The notes beneath the pieces were generated by a model, which was not told the DNA's origin, made no database searches, and saw only the letters and a list, made by a program, of their open reading frames with translations. A DNA stretch of 64,000 nucleotides, taken from contig NZ_JBHUIZ010000018.1 of the NCBI RefSeq assembly GCF_042683165.1, positions 204,548-268,547 of the forward strand, read 5' to 3'. Of the stretch, positions 36,238 through 44,865 are shown piece by piece. This DNA is from Tigheibacillus halophilus. GTDB taxonomy: Bacteria > Bacillota > Bacilli > Bacillales > Amphibacillaceae. A program made the position numbers and the translations under genes. Within the stretch, counting starts at the first letter, position 1; each line of letters opens with the position of its first letter.

Positions 36238-38397
36238 ATGAAATGTCAAAAATGTGGTGTCAATGACGCAAATGTTAACATGGCTATGCAAATGAATGGC
36301 CAGAAAATGCAATTGCACCTTTGCAATTCATGTTTCAATGAAATACAAAATCAAATGATGAATAATTCCGATGGATTCTTTTCTAATCCATTCTTTGGTG
36401 GAAATGAAAATGATGATATATTTGCGAATAATTTTTTCCAAGGTAACGCTAGCGGAGGTGCACAAGCAGGAACAAGAACTCAGCAGCGGGCAGGCAATGG
36501 CAATAATGGTCTGCTGGATCAGCTCGGAAAAAACATCACTGATGCTGCCCGGGCCGGTTTGATTGATCCAGTTATCGGTCGTGATCTGGAAGTTAAACGT
36601 GTCATTGAAACATTGAATAGAAGAAATAAAAACAATCCTGTGCTAATAGGTGAATCTGGTGTTGGTAAAACTGCTATAGCAGAAGGTTTGGCATTGAAAA
36701 TTGTTGAAGGCAATGTGCCTGCAAAATTGATGAATAAAGAAGTGTATTTGCTGGATGTTGCTTCACTTGTCGCCAATACAGGTATCCGGGGACAATTCGA
36801 AGAAAGAATGAAGCAATTGATCCAAGAATTGCAGCAACGCAAAAACGTTATCTTGTTTGTTGATGAAATCCATTTGCTTGTTGGCGCAGGTACTGCGGAG
36901 AGCTCGCAAATGGATGCCGGTAATATTTTGAAGCCAGCACTTGCACGTGGCGAACTGCAATTGATCGGTGCAACCACATTAAAAGAATATCGACAGATTG
37001 AAAAAGATGCTGCATTGGAACGCCGTCTGCAGCCAATCACGGTCAAAGAACCATCTGTTGACGAAGCCGTTCAAATTTTGCAAGGCATCAAGGAACGTTA
37101 TGAAAAATTCCATGAAGTACGTTATTCTGATGACGCCGTCAAAGCATTTGTCACATTATCACAGCGCTACATTCAAGATCGTTTCCTGCCAGACAAAGCC
37201 ATTGATTTGATGGATGAAGTAGGTTCGCGTTTGAACTTGAAAAACGCCGCGAAAGACTCCGGAACGATTGAACAGCGTCTGGCAGAAATCACAAAAGAAA
37301 AAGAAGCCGCAGCCGAAAAAGAAGACTACGAAAAAGCTGCCAACCTGAGATATCAGGAAATCCAGCTGCAAAAACAACTGGAAAAAGCAAATGGTGAGGA
37401 AGCAGTCATTGATGTTGATATATCTGATATCGAATTGATTGTTGAAGAAAAGACCGGTATTCCTGTTACAAAATTGCAAGCTGATGAGCAGGAACAAATG
37501 AAAAATCTGGCTGAAAACATGCACAAAAAAGTAATTGGACAAGGTAAAGCGGTGGAAAAAGTGGCTAAAGCAATTCGCAGAAGCCGCGCCGGTTTGAAAT
37601 CTAAATACCGTCCTATTGGATCGTTCCTATTTGTTGGGCCAACTGGAGTCGGTAAAACAGAGCTGACGAAAGTGCTTGCAGAAGAATTGTTTGGCTCCCG
37701 GGATTCACTGATCAGACTAGACATGAGTGAATATATGGAGAAACACTCGGTGTCTAAAATTATCGGTTCACCTCCAGGCTATGTAGGTCATGAGGAAGCT
37801 GGTCAGCTGACAGAGCGCGTCCGTCGCAATCCTTATTCCATCATTTTGTTGGATGAAATTGAAAAAGCTCATCCTGATGTGCAGAATATGTTCCTGCAAA
37901 TTATGGAAGACGGTCACCTAACCGACTCTCACGGCCGGACTGTCAGCTTCAAGGATACAGTCATTATCATGACAAGTAATGCTGGGACAGGTGTAAAACA
38001 AATCAATGTTGGCTTCCATAATGAAGGCCATGAATCGATTTCCACTTTGGAAAATCTCAGTGCTTATTTCAAACCTGAATTCTTAAACCGATTCGATTCA
38101 ATTATTGAATTCAATGAACTAAGTGAGGATAATTTGGTTCACATCGTTGATTTGCTGCTGGATGAATTACAAGACAGAATGACTGACAGTAACATGAAAA
38201 TCCATTTGTCAGATGAAGCGAAGCACCATTTGGCTCATATTGGCTATGACAAACGTTTTGGTGCACGCCCATTGCGCCGTGTCATCCAGGATAAAATCGA
38301 GGATCCATTGACTGATTTGATACTGGATGCCGATGAACCAATTGAAACCGTGAATGTAGTTGTGAAAGACAAAGAACTTGTTGTTGAAAAAGCATAA
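36238..38397 (+). CDS. clpE: Class III heat-shock ATPase ClpE
   Basis: 719 residues. The N-terminal zinc finger that separates ClpE from ClpC is present (Cys3, Cys6, Cys29, Cys32). A linker rich in Asn and Gly (45-95) follows, then AAA-1 with Walker A G-E-S-G-V-G-K-T, a UVR-like coiled segment E-K-E-D-Y-E-K-A-A-N-L-R near 360, and AAA-2 with Walker A G-P-T-G-V-G-K-T. It unfolds damaged proteins for ClpP and helps inactivate CtsR. ATG 36238 follows AAGGAGG; a longer frame to 36208 would destroy the zinc-finger position. Triple CtsR sites give tight heat-shock control. Confidence 0.95.
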   Translation: MKCQKCGVNDANVNMAMQMNGQKMQLHLCNSCFNEIQNQMMNNSDGFFSNPFFGGNENDDIFANNFFQGNASGGAQAGTRTQQRAGNGNNGLLDQLGKNITDAARAGLIDPVIGRDLEVKRVIETLNRRNKNNPVLIGESGVGKTAIAEGLALKIVEGNVPAKLMNKEVYLLDVASLVANTGIRGQFEERMKQLIQELQQRKNVILFVDEIHLLVGAGTAESSQMDAGNILKPALARGELQLIGATTLKEYRQIEKDAALERRLQPITVKEPSVDEAVQILQGIKERYEKFHEVRYSDDAVKAFVTLSQRYIQDRFLPDKAIDLMDEVGSRLNLKNAAKDSGTIEQRLAEITKEKEAAAEKEDYEKAANLRYQEIQLQKQLEKANGEEAVIDVDISDIELIVEEKTGIPVTKLQADEQEQMKNLAENMHKKVIGQGKAVEKVAKAIRRSRAGLKSKYRPIGSFLFVGPTGVGKTELTKVLAEELFGSRDSLIRLDMSEYMEKHSVSKIIGSPPGYVGHEEAGQLTERVRRNPYSIILLDEIEKAHPDVQNMFLQIMEDGHLTDSHGRTVSFKDTVIIMTSNAGTGVKQINVGFHNEGHESISTLENLSAYFKPEFLNRFDSIIEFNELSEDNLVHIVDLLLDELQDRMTDSNMKIHLSDEAKHHLAHIGYDKRFGARPLRRVIQDKIEDPLTDLILDADEPIETVNVVVKDKELVVEKA

Positions 38398-38410
38398 CTG
38401 TAACAAATAG

Positions 38411-38440
38411 GAACCACTGCCGCTGTGCAGTGGTTTTTTC
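38411..38440 (+). terminator. Terminator after clpE
   Basis: AACCACTGCC pairs with GCAGTGGTT, followed by six T's. Confidence 0.85.
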
Positions 38441-38613
38441 TGTCTTGAACAGCCTGAACTGTTGCCCGAATCGAGGAGAATTGACAAATTTTATATGACT
38501 CCATGTGGAACGTATTACGATAAATTCGCTGATAATTCATCAAAACCAGGGCAAAACTAATGGTATGATTTTTACACTATACTTGAAATGGAATTATTGA
38601 AGGAGAGTTTGCC

Positions 38614-39489
38614 ATGCGGATTCGCCACTATGTCTTGATTTATGGCATGATCGTTTTCTTGGTTTTCGTTCCAATACGGTCTGGCGCATCAGCCCAGGTA
38701 CCAAGCATGAAAATGCATTTTATCAATGTGGGGCAAGGAGACAGTATTTTCATCCAAACCCCCAGAAAGAAAAACATATTGATCGATGGCGGACCACCAG
38801 ATGCGGGCAACAAGGTAGTAAGTTATTTAAAGAAACATCATGTGCGGGAAATTGATTTGCTGATCTCCACTCACCCCGATATTGACCATATTGGCGGGCT
38901 CCCATATGTCCTGAAAAAAATCAAAACAAAACAAATCCTTGATTCGGGCAAATTGTACAATACGAAGACATATTTAAAATACATGGAGGAGATCAGCCAA
39001 CAAAGTATCCCTATCCGTGTTGCCAAGGAGAATGAAAAACTGGATATTGATCCGTCCTTGCAAATACAGGTATTGAATACGTATAAGAAACCAAAAACCA
39101 ATAATCAGTCATCAATCGCATTGAAAGTCAGCTACGAGCGAATGGATTTCTTGCTGATGAGTGATGTGGACCGTAAGCAAGAGAAAAGAATTGTTAAGAA
39201 ATACAATGTACGCTCTGAAGTGTTGAAAGTGCCGCATCATGGCTCGAACACTAGCAGTTCCATGTCTTTTTTACAGGCAGTCAATCCACAAGTGGCTATC
39301 ATTACCTACAGTAAAACAAATGATTACGGTCATCCTGTTAATCGGGTGATCAGCAATTTGAACAGGCTACAAACTGAGATTTATTCCACTGCTGTTTTTG
39401 GAGATATTGTTGTTCAAGCAACTGGCAGCGACTACTATATACTGCCGCAAAGAACACCGGAAGATGGAATGACCGAGAAAATCAGCTGA
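38614..39489 (+). CDS. Secreted ComEC/Rec2-like metallo-beta-lactamase-fold protein
   Basis: 291 residues. A signal peptide (about 1-28, ending A-S-A) is followed by a metallo-beta-lactamase fold of the ComEC C-terminal type: F-I-N-V-G-Q-G-D-S at 36-44, I-L-I-D-G-G at 55-60, the metal motif T-H-P-D-I-D-H at 86-92, L-M-S-D-V-D near 188, and P-H-H-G-S near 207. The family includes extracellular nucleases or hydrolases; the protein is not linked to comEA/EC membrane subunits here, so a role outside transformation is likely. AAGGAGAG precedes the ATG, and a terminator follows. Confidence 0.85.
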   Translation: MRIRHYVLIYGMIVFLVFVPIRSGASAQVPSMKMHFINVGQGDSIFIQTPRKKNILIDGGPPDAGNKVVSYLKKHHVREIDLLISTHPDIDHIGGLPYVLKKIKTKQILDSGKLYNTKTYLKYMEEISQQSIPIRVAKENEKLDIDPSLQIQVLNTYKKPKTNNQSSIALKVSYERMDFLLMSDVDRKQEKRIVKKYNVRSEVLKVPHHGSNTSSSMSFLQAVNPQVAIITYSKTNDYGHPVNRVISNLNRLQTEIYSTAVFGDIVVQATGSDYYILPQRTPEDGMTEKIS

Positions 39490-39515
39490 ATAAAAAGCTT
39501 TGGCCTTTAACAGAT

Positions 39516-39551
39516 AAGAGCTGTATAACTTTAATATATGCAGCTCTTTTT
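39516..39551 (+). terminator. Terminator after the ComEC-like gene
   Basis: AAGAGCTG pairs with CAGCTCTT followed by TTT. Confidence 0.75.
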
Positions 39552-39610
39552 GCAGGCGTAAAAATTTGATCTAAAAATATTGAAAATGCAGTTGATTTTT
39601 AGCTGTACTT

Positions 39611-39648
39611 GTTATATGGTTAATTACATAAGTAACTAACTATATAAC
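39611..39648 (+). promoter_or_regulatory. 38-bp operator palindrome of the GntR-ABC operon
   Basis: Two 17-base arms (39611-39627 and 39632-39648) around ATAA match at 15 of 17 positions as an inverted repeat, beginning GTTATAT and ending ATATAAC. It lies 15 bases before the regulator start and would block the promoter. The form suits an autoregulating YtrA-type repressor. A related GTTATAT...ATATAAC dyad precedes the other GntR gene at 43209. Confidence 0.7.
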
Positions 39649-39663
39649 TCAGGTGATAAATTG

Positions 39664-40035
39664 ATGAAGAGTAAATTAGATGAGAGCAAGCCAATTTTTT
39701 TGCAAATAAAGGAAGAGCTGGAGGATGCAATCATGAGTGAAGCTATAAAAACAGACGAGCGGGTCCCCTCCACAAATGAGTTCGCACATTTCTATAAAAT
39801 CAACCCGGCCACAGCTGCTAAAGGTATCAATGAACTGGTTGCTGAAGGGATTTTATATAAACGAAGGGGCGTCGGCATGTTTGTCTCCGACAAAGCTAGA
39901 GAAATCATTACTGGAAAGCGGAAGGAAAGTTTTTATGAAAACTTCGTTCTGCCATTAAAGGAAGAAGCAGCCAAACTGCATATTGAAACGATTGAACTGG
40001 TAGAAATGTTAAAAAAAGGGGAGAGTAGATCTTGA
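39664..40035 (+). CDS. GntR-family regulator, YtrA subfamily
   Basis: 123 residues from ATG 39664 (AGGTGA seven bases upstream; TTG 39661 is too close). A winged helix-turn-helix at about 10-75 (V-P-S-T-N-E-F-A, then N-P-A-T-A-A-K-G-I-N-E-L) is followed by only a short helical tail of about 45 residues, the mark of the YtrA group that lacks a large ligand domain. It overlaps the ABC ATPase start by four bases (TTGA), so the two are translationally coupled. It very likely represses its own operon through the palindrome at 39611. Confidence 0.85.
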   Translation: MKSKLDESKPIFLQIKEELEDAIMSEAIKTDERVPSTNEFAHFYKINPATAAKGINELVAEGILYKRRGVGMFVSDKAREIITGKRKESFYENFVLPLKEEAAKLHIETIELVEMLKKGESRS

Positions 40036-40889
40036 AAATAGTTGTGAAGGGTCTGACAAGGAAATATGGGGAAAAGCTGGCATTAAACAATGTCTCATTT
40101 ACATTGGATGAGCCGAAAATATATGGGTTGCTCGGAAGAAACGGGGCTGGAAAAACGACATTTATGGAAATACTTTCTGGATATAAACTGGCCAGCAGTG
40201 GCCAGATATTGGTTGATGATGAAGATCCGTTTGACAACCAGCGATTGACCGAATCGATATGCTTGATCAAAGACACGAATAATTTTAAGCCTGAATTGAA
40301 AGTGAAGCATATTTTGCGAATGTACTCCTACTTTTATCCAACTTGGGATGCTGCGCTTGCGGAAGAATTGATAGATGTCTATCAATTGAATCGCAACTCT
40401 AAAGTAAAGGCCCTGTCTAAAGGCATGGAATCGGCACTTGGTATTATCGTCGGTTTGGCAAGTAAAGCTCCGATTACTATATTTGACGAACCGTACGTTG
40501 GATTGGATGCTTCTGCAAGAAAGAAGTTCTATGAAATATTAATGGAAGAGTATGAAGCTAAAAAACGAACCATTATTTTATCAACACATTTAATAGATGA
40601 AGTCAGTCTGCTATTTGAAGAAGTTTTGATATTGCAGGAAGGTTCCATCATTTTGCAGGAAAATGCGGAGGTTTTACGAAATAATGCCTGTGCAGTCACT
40701 GGACCCAAGCATGAAGTGGAGGCATTTTTGACAGATAAAGAAATCATTGGCAAAAAAGAATTGGCTGGTATGATGACAGCTTATGTATTTGACAGCAAGC
40801 ATGCGGCGCAAAGGCAAGGGCTGCAAGTGGATGGTGTTCCGATTCAGGACTTAATGATCTATTTGACAGAAGGGCAAAGGGGGGCATAA
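40032..40889 (+). CDS. ABC transporter ATP-binding protein (YtrB-like)
   Basis: 285 residues. Walker A is G-R-N-G-A-G-K-T-T at about 37-45, the signature is L-S-K-G-M-E-S near 130, and Walker B is I-T-I-F-D-E-P near 150. The signature has S-K-G-M in place of S-G-G-Q, as is common in YtrB/CcmA-like exporters. The C-terminal about 65 residues are family-specific. TTG 40032 follows AAAAGGGGAG and overlaps the regulator stop. The permease follows after two bases. Substrate unknown; ytr-type systems respond to cell-wall antibiotics in bacilli. Confidence 0.85.
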   Translation: MKIVVKGLTRKYGEKLALNNVSFTLDEPKIYGLLGRNGAGKTTFMEILSGYKLASSGQILVDDEDPFDNQRLTESICLIKDTNNFKPELKVKHILRMYSYFYPTWDAALAEELIDVYQLNRNSKVKALSKGMESALGIIVGLASKAPITIFDEPYVGLDASARKKFYEILMEEYEAKKRTIILSTHLIDEVSLLFEEVLILQEGSIILQENAEVLRNNACAVTGPKHEVEAFLTDKEIIGKKELAGMMTAYVFDSKHAAQRQGLQVDGVPIQDLMIYLTEGQRGA

Positions 40890-40891
40890 AA

Positions 40892-41587
40892 ATGGGCAGG
40901 CAAATCAAGGGACTGTTATATTTTTTCATCACAGACAGTATAAAGGCTTTAACCATATTTTGGGGCATATTGACGGGGACAATCATTATATCAACGATCA
41001 TCGCTTTTGCGATCGTGGATGTGGCAGATACAAAAATGATATTTGCTATTCCGGCAGTACTGTACATTTTTTGTGCTATTTATGGTTTTAAGGTAGCAGC
41101 AAATCTAATTCCATTTTCCATCAGGATGGGGGCAACCCGTAAAAATATATTCATTAGCTTGGGGATCTTTTTCCTGGGATTGGCTATTTTTAAAGCGATT
41201 CTTGGCAGTACCATACAAACCGCTTTTACTTATTTGAATCGTGCTTTTGGTATTGATACGTATGCTTTTCTCCATCCTGCACAGCTGCTGTCAGATACAT
41301 GGTTAACAAGGGTAGCTATTGATACGTCAATGATGTTTTGTATTTTGTCAGTATTGTTTTTGTTAGGGTTCATATATTACAGGTATGGCCTGTTCGCTGG
41401 CGGAACCATTCCGGCTATCATGTTTATTGTGCTTTTGCTGGGCATTTCTAAAGGTTGGATTCTTGATTATTTGGTCCATCTGTCGAATACCCTCACACTC
41501 GGATACTTTTTTGGAGTATTTGCCATAGGGGTTTTGATATATATGATAAGCTGGTTTATGACCAGAAATGTTACAGTAGCGAAATAA
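40892..41587 (+). CDS. ABC transporter permease
   Basis: 231 residues with six hydrophobic segments (about 18-38, 48-66, 85-102, 148-166, 173-190, 203-222). No sequence family is recognisable beyond ABC-2-like membrane proteins; the assignment as partner of the upstream ATPase rests on the two-base spacing. The middle of the protein (105-145) is a hydrophilic loop. Ends the GntR-ABC operon; a bidirectional terminator follows. Confidence 0.75.
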   Translation: MGRQIKGLLYFFITDSIKALTIFWGILTGTIIISTIIAFAIVDVADTKMIFAIPAVLYIFCAIYGFKVAANLIPFSIRMGATRKNIFISLGIFFLGLAIFKAILGSTIQTAFTYLNRAFGIDTYAFLHPAQLLSDTWLTRVAIDTSMMFCILSVLFLLGFIYYRYGLFAGGTIPAIMFIVLLLGISKGWILDYLVHLSNTLTLGYFFGVFAIGVLIYMISWFMTRNVTVAK

Positions 41588-41599
41588 TTACTCATATCA

Positions 41600-41656
41600 A
41601 AAAAAGCATCTGACCTTGACGCAGTTCATAGCTGCGCAATATCAGATGCTTTTTCA
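41600..41656. terminator. Bidirectional terminator between converging operons
   Basis: AAAAAAGCATCTGA pairs with TCAGATGCTTTTT over a loop that itself contains a GCGCAG/CTGCGC-like hairpin (GCAG...CTGCGC). Confidence 0.85.
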
Positions 41657-41678
41657 ATTGCGCCTGGGCGCAGCTTTG

Positions 41679-42785
41679 CTATGTTAATAAGAAGGGAAGA
41701 AGGATGGCAAGCCCAACAATACCAATCAGGAAAATCCATGAGAGCGGGTGTGCCCAATTGTTTGTCCAGCCGACTCCGAATCGTTTTTCCAAAAAGATTG
41801 ATGGATCATTTCGGTTAAAATAAAATATACCAAGCTTCCAATGACGATCATCATCCCGATCTAGTTTGCCTGATGAGCCAATGACGGAGCCCTGTACGGA
41901 AACCCTGCTGCCGCCCTGGCCAGTCGTAATGGAAAGAAAAATACAGCCAATAACCGACAGTGCCGCAAATGCTATGATAGCCCAAGCTGACCATTTCACA
42001 CTAATATTGTAAAACATGGCCAGTTGTGGAAGAGAAAACAGTGCTACCAGGCCATTTCCCATCAATATCATAAACAGTGACCAGCGTCTGCGGAAAATAA
42101 TATTTTGCTGTATAGCAATTTCTGCATTGGCGGCGTTAATTTGCTGCTTCGCTTTGTTGATGATAATGTTGACGAATAGGAACAGCGCTGTTAGATATAC
42201 TTGCATGATCGGCATCATTAAGACGCTGCCGTAAGATTTGCTCGACCAGCCATCAGGTTGGCCATGCAAGTCAAAATGGGTTGCAAATTTTTCCGGTATT
42301 TCATCGTATTTCATTAGGCTTAAAACAATCATCACAATAGCTATGAGAAAACCGATAAGATACCAGAGATGTGAATAGACAAGCTTGCCTTGTCGAAAGC
42401 CGGTGTTTACAGTGACTAATTGCGCTTTGCGGGTCCAGTCAGGATTTTGGATTTTCAAATTTTTCATCTGTCCATGAAAATACAAGTAAATAACAAACGA
42501 AAGAACCAAGTAGATAGATATGATGCATGCAAAGACAATGCCCATGACTGGGTTATCTTCATGATAATTCGGCATAAGAATGACTAATGCTACAGCGGTA
42601 AGCAATGATAACAAACCGGTCAGCCAAGTGTATTTTTTTCGCATGTTCCGCAGGGTTTCCTGCCTGTATGCCTCTTCGGGGATTGCAACGCCGAAGCTTT
42701 CTGTCTTACGTGTCCAATAAGGAATGAACATGGTCGATATGAAACAGGGAACAAGCACAGCCAAAAAAATAAGCGATAAAGTCAT
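41679..42785 (-). CDS. DUF1648/DUF5808 membrane protein
   Basis: 368 residues with about eight helices. The DUF1648 signature of SdpI-type proteins, K-Y-D-E-I-P-E-K-F-A-T-H-F-D-x-x-G-Q-P-D-G-W, is in the middle (about 162-182). The C-terminal W-K-L-G-I-F-Y-F-N-R-N-D-P-S segment is DUF5808. SdpI itself gives immunity to the SdpC toxin in B. subtilis, but most DUF1648 proteins have no known role. It is the second gene after a GntR regulator; ATG 42785 has AGGAG nine bases upstream and lies seven bases past the regulator stop. Confidence 0.8.
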   Translation of the reverse strand: MTLSLIFLAVLVPCFISTMFIPYWTRKTESFGVAIPEEAYRQETLRNMRKKYTWLTGLLSLLTAVALVILMPNYHEDNPVMGIVFACIISIYLVLSFVIYLYFHGQMKNLKIQNPDWTRKAQLVTVNTGFRQGKLVYSHLWYLIGFLIAIVMIVLSLMKYDEIPEKFATHFDLHGQPDGWSSKSYGSVLMMPIMQVYLTALFLFVNIIINKAKQQINAANAEIAIQQNIIFRRRWSLFMILMGNGLVALFSLPQLAMFYNISVKWSAWAIIAFAALSVIGCIFLSITTGQGGSRVSVQGSVIGSSGKLDRDDDRHWKLGIFYFNRNDPSIFLEKRFGVGWTNNWAHPLSWIFLIGIVGLAILLPFLLT

Positions 42786-42791
42786 CAGCAA

Positions 42792-43178
42792 TCACTCCTT
42801 CATGTGGTAAGAATCATATATTTTTTTGCAAAGGGATAAAAATTCATCCTTTGAAACATCACGGCAGATGGCTTCAGCAATGATGGGGTGCAATGAAGAC
42901 TCCAGACGCTGAAAATATGCCTGATCTGCCTTGGCAACTCCATCGGGGTGGATAACGACCCCTTTCTGTCGGTGGATTAAAATGAAACCTTCTTGTTTCA
43001 GCTGTTGGTAAGCTTTATTGACAGTGTGTAAATTGATGCCAAGGTCGGCTGCCATTGCTCGAACAGATGGCAATGCTTCACCGGCAGATAGTTCTTTTTT
43101 AGCAATTCCGGCAATAATTTGTTGTTTCAGCTGTGTATAAATCGGTATGGTGGATTCAAAATCAAGTGTAAGAAACAC
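42792..43178 (-). CDS. GntR-family regulator, YtrA subfamily
   Basis: 128 residues from GTG 43178 (AAGGAG 11 bases upstream). Winged helix-turn-helix at about 10-75 (A-L-P-S-V-R-A-M-A-A-D-L-G-I-N-L-H-T-V), followed by a short tail. It is the same subfamily as the protein at 39664 but clearly a different member. The operon with the DUF1648 membrane protein is the usual layout for YtrA/DUF1648 modules, with the regulator probably autoregulated through the dyad at 43209-43227. Confidence 0.85.
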   Translation of the reverse strand: MFLTLDFESTIPIYTQLKQQIIAGIAKKELSAGEALPSVRAMAADLGINLHTVNKAYQQLKQEGFILIHRQKGVVIHPDGVAKADQAYFQRLESSLHPIIAEAICRDVSKDEFLSLCKKIYDSYHMKE

Positions 43179-43208
43179 ATGGATTCACACTCCTTCTCTG
43201 TTTCAACT

Positions 43209-43227
43209 GTTATATATATAATATAAC
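43209..43227 (-). promoter_or_regulatory. Operator-like palindrome before the GntR-DUF1648 operon
   Basis: GTTATAT and ATATAAC form a 19-bp dyad 31 bases before the GTG start. The end half-sites (GTTATAT) equal those of the long palindrome at 39611. Confidence 0.6.
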
Positions 43228-43395
43228 AACTATTTTTTTATGTCAATGAGAAAACAGCCCAATTTTTTAAATCAAGCTAGGCTCTGAATATTAACTTCCG
43301 GAATCTTCATTTGAACCGCTCTGGTTCTTGAAAATCTCTAAATTAAATATGCTGTACTTAAAGGAACTGTATGCCACACAAAAACAGAACAAGTG

Positions 43396-43424
43396 TTGCT
43401 TTTTGTCGTTTTGTAAGTTATAAT
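43396..43424 (+). promoter_or_regulatory. Sigma-A promoter with a long leader
   Basis: TTGCTT (43396-43401) and TATAAT (43419-43424) with a 17-base spacer point towards the small gene at 43681. The about 250-base leader shows ACCCTG/CAGGGT complementarity (about 43520 and 43570) but no riboswitch class I recognise. Confidence 0.7.
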
Positions 43425-43680
43425 AGAACGAACATACGGAAAAATGATACTTGTCTTTATACAAGTTAACAAGGCTAACTCTTCCATTATTTAATTGACT
43501 TCCGGATAATTACCCTGTAAATATCTGCATGGTTTTAATCGGAATGAGGGGCTTATAGTAAGTTGCTGCAGGGTATTTTCGTATTCAGTGCTTTTCTTCT
43601 TTTGTTCATGGGGAGGAAGAGAACCACACTGAACAAAGATTCAATTTTATAATATATACCGTAAAGAAGAGGGGGATTGC

Positions 43681-44001
43681 ATGGTTAGCTGTCTCGTGCT
43701 GTACCACCCGGAAATTACAATTATGACAAAGTGCAAGATGCTCCGGTTTCATTTTCATGAGAAGGAATATGAAATAGCTGTCGAAAATAACAACAGCGTT
43801 TGCATCTATCTATGGAATATCGAAAAAAACCAATTATACCAAGCTGCCATGCTGTTCGAACATGAAGGATTGAGCACGGGATACGGATTTGGAAAAGATA
43901 AATCAGAAGCGCATCGCCGTGCATGGCAAATTTTGTTCAAAAGAGCGTTAGAAGAAGGGAAGAAAAAAGGACAGCAAGCGGGGGGAGAGTATTCGGAATA
44001 A
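43681..44001 (+). CDS. Hypothetical 106-residue protein
   Basis: AAGAGGGGG lies six bases before ATG 43681. The protein is soluble and mixed in composition, with a beta-rich N-terminal part (I-T-I-M-T-K-C-K-M-L-R-F) and a basic helical C-terminus (A-L-E-E-G-K-K-K-G-Q-Q). No family recognised. It is transcribed from a good promoter at 43396 and closed by a terminator, so it is probably a real gene; a second ATG at codon 15 is possible. Confidence 0.6.
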   Translation: MVSCLVLYHPEITIMTKCKMLRFHFHEKEYEIAVENNNSVCIYLWNIEKNQLYQAAMLFEHEGLSTGYGFGKDKSEAHRRAWQILFKRALEEGKKKGQQAGGEYSE

Positions 44002-44011
44002 TCAAGCATGG

Positions 44012-44040
44012 AAAAAGGCTGGAGCGTACCAGCCTTTTTC
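44012..44040. terminator. Terminator between the hypothetical gene and yfhE
   Basis: AAAAAGGCTGG pairs with CCAGCCTTTTT around six bases; bidirectional between converging genes. Confidence 0.9.
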
Positions 44041-44042
44041 TG

Positions 44043-44159
44043 TCAATGATTTTTGGAACGGACATTATATATCTTATCCGCATGCTTGAATTCCTTCTGG
44101 TAAAGCACTTGCTGTGTTTTGTTGAGGGTTTTATCAACCCTGATCGTTTTATCTTTCAT
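44043..44159 (-). CDS. yfhE: YfhE-family small protein
   Basis: 38 residues, read on the minus strand from ATG at 44159-44157, with a strong AAAGGAGG 10 bases upstream, to TGA at 44045-44043. The sequence has K-T-L-N-K-T-Q-Q-V-L-Y-Q-K-E-F and K-H-A-D-K, which fits the short YfhE family of Bacillus (36-38 residues, basic, unknown function). It lies two genes from yfhF and recX, as in B. subtilis. The gene is short and easily missed by length filters. Confidence 0.75.
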   Translation of the reverse strand: MKDKTIRVDKTLNKTQQVLYQKEFKHADKIYNVRSKNH

Positions 44160-44270
44160 CAAAACCAGCCTCCTTTGGTACTAGCATTGTCAAAGAAAGC
44201 CGAAGATATCCGGGAGTATGACGGAAGTTAGCATGTATGCAGGGCGAGTTTACAGACTCAAAACAGATTG

Positions 44271-44825
44271 TTACATGGCATCCTCTGAGACTTCTGATAC
44301 ATTTGCAAACGCCAGATAGGACGCATAATGTTCTTTCGTTATGGCAAATAGATCGTATTGCTGCTGCCCGCCTTGATTCAATTTATTGTAAACATCAGGG
44401 TACATGTCGTTGCCTAAAGCTGTAAATGAGAGTTTCAATACTGCTTTTCGAGACCTGATATTATCTTTGCGCACTTTCATGAAGATGGTTTTGATATTAT
44501 GTTGGTAGAATAGCTCTGCAAAGAAAGCGTCCTTTGCCAAGCGGTTGTATCCTTTGCCAAAATACGGCTGGCCAAGCCAAGTGGCCAGAAAACCACAGTC
44601 ATTTTCAATGTCAAAAAGGTTGATAGTACCAATAGGCTGCTGAAATTCATCCAGGATGGTGCGGGAAATCAATTCTCCTTGTTCTTCTGCTTCTATTGTT
44701 TGTTTAGTAAGAAAGTAATATTCATCAGTGTTGTACGCTTTATGGCGGACGAATGGGAATACATCGGTATGCGACATCAGCTCGAATAATACTGGTACTT
44801 CATGAAGATCACGTTTTTTCAACAT
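44271..44825 (-). CDS. GNAT family N-acetyltransferase
   Basis: 184 residues of the RimJ/RimL-like GNAT type: R-T-I-L-D-E-F-Q-Q-P-I-G-T-I-N-L-F-D strand, then G-Q-P-Y-F-G-K-G-Y-N (the acetyl-CoA loop, Q/R-x-x-G-x-G with modified residues) and V-R-K-D-N-I-R-S-R-K-A-V-L-K-L-S-F near the end. Such enzymes acetylate ribosomal proteins, small molecules or aminoacyl groups. GGAGGG precedes the ATG by seven bases. The tRNA-like RNA at 44866-44990 lies 40 bases upstream on the same strand and may be part of its leader. Confidence 0.8.
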   Translation of the reverse strand: MLKKRDLHEVPVLFELMSHTDVFPFVRHKAYNTDEYYFLTKQTIEAEEQGELISRTILDEFQQPIGTINLFDIENDCGFLATWLGQPYFGKGYNRLAKDAFFAELFYQHNIKTIFMKVRKDNIRSRKAVLKLSFTALGNDMYPDVYNKLNQGGQQQYDLFAITKEHYASYLAFANVSEVSEDAM

Positions 44826-44865
44826 GAAAAATACCCTCCTTTTCGGCGCAGGCGGGCATAGATAT

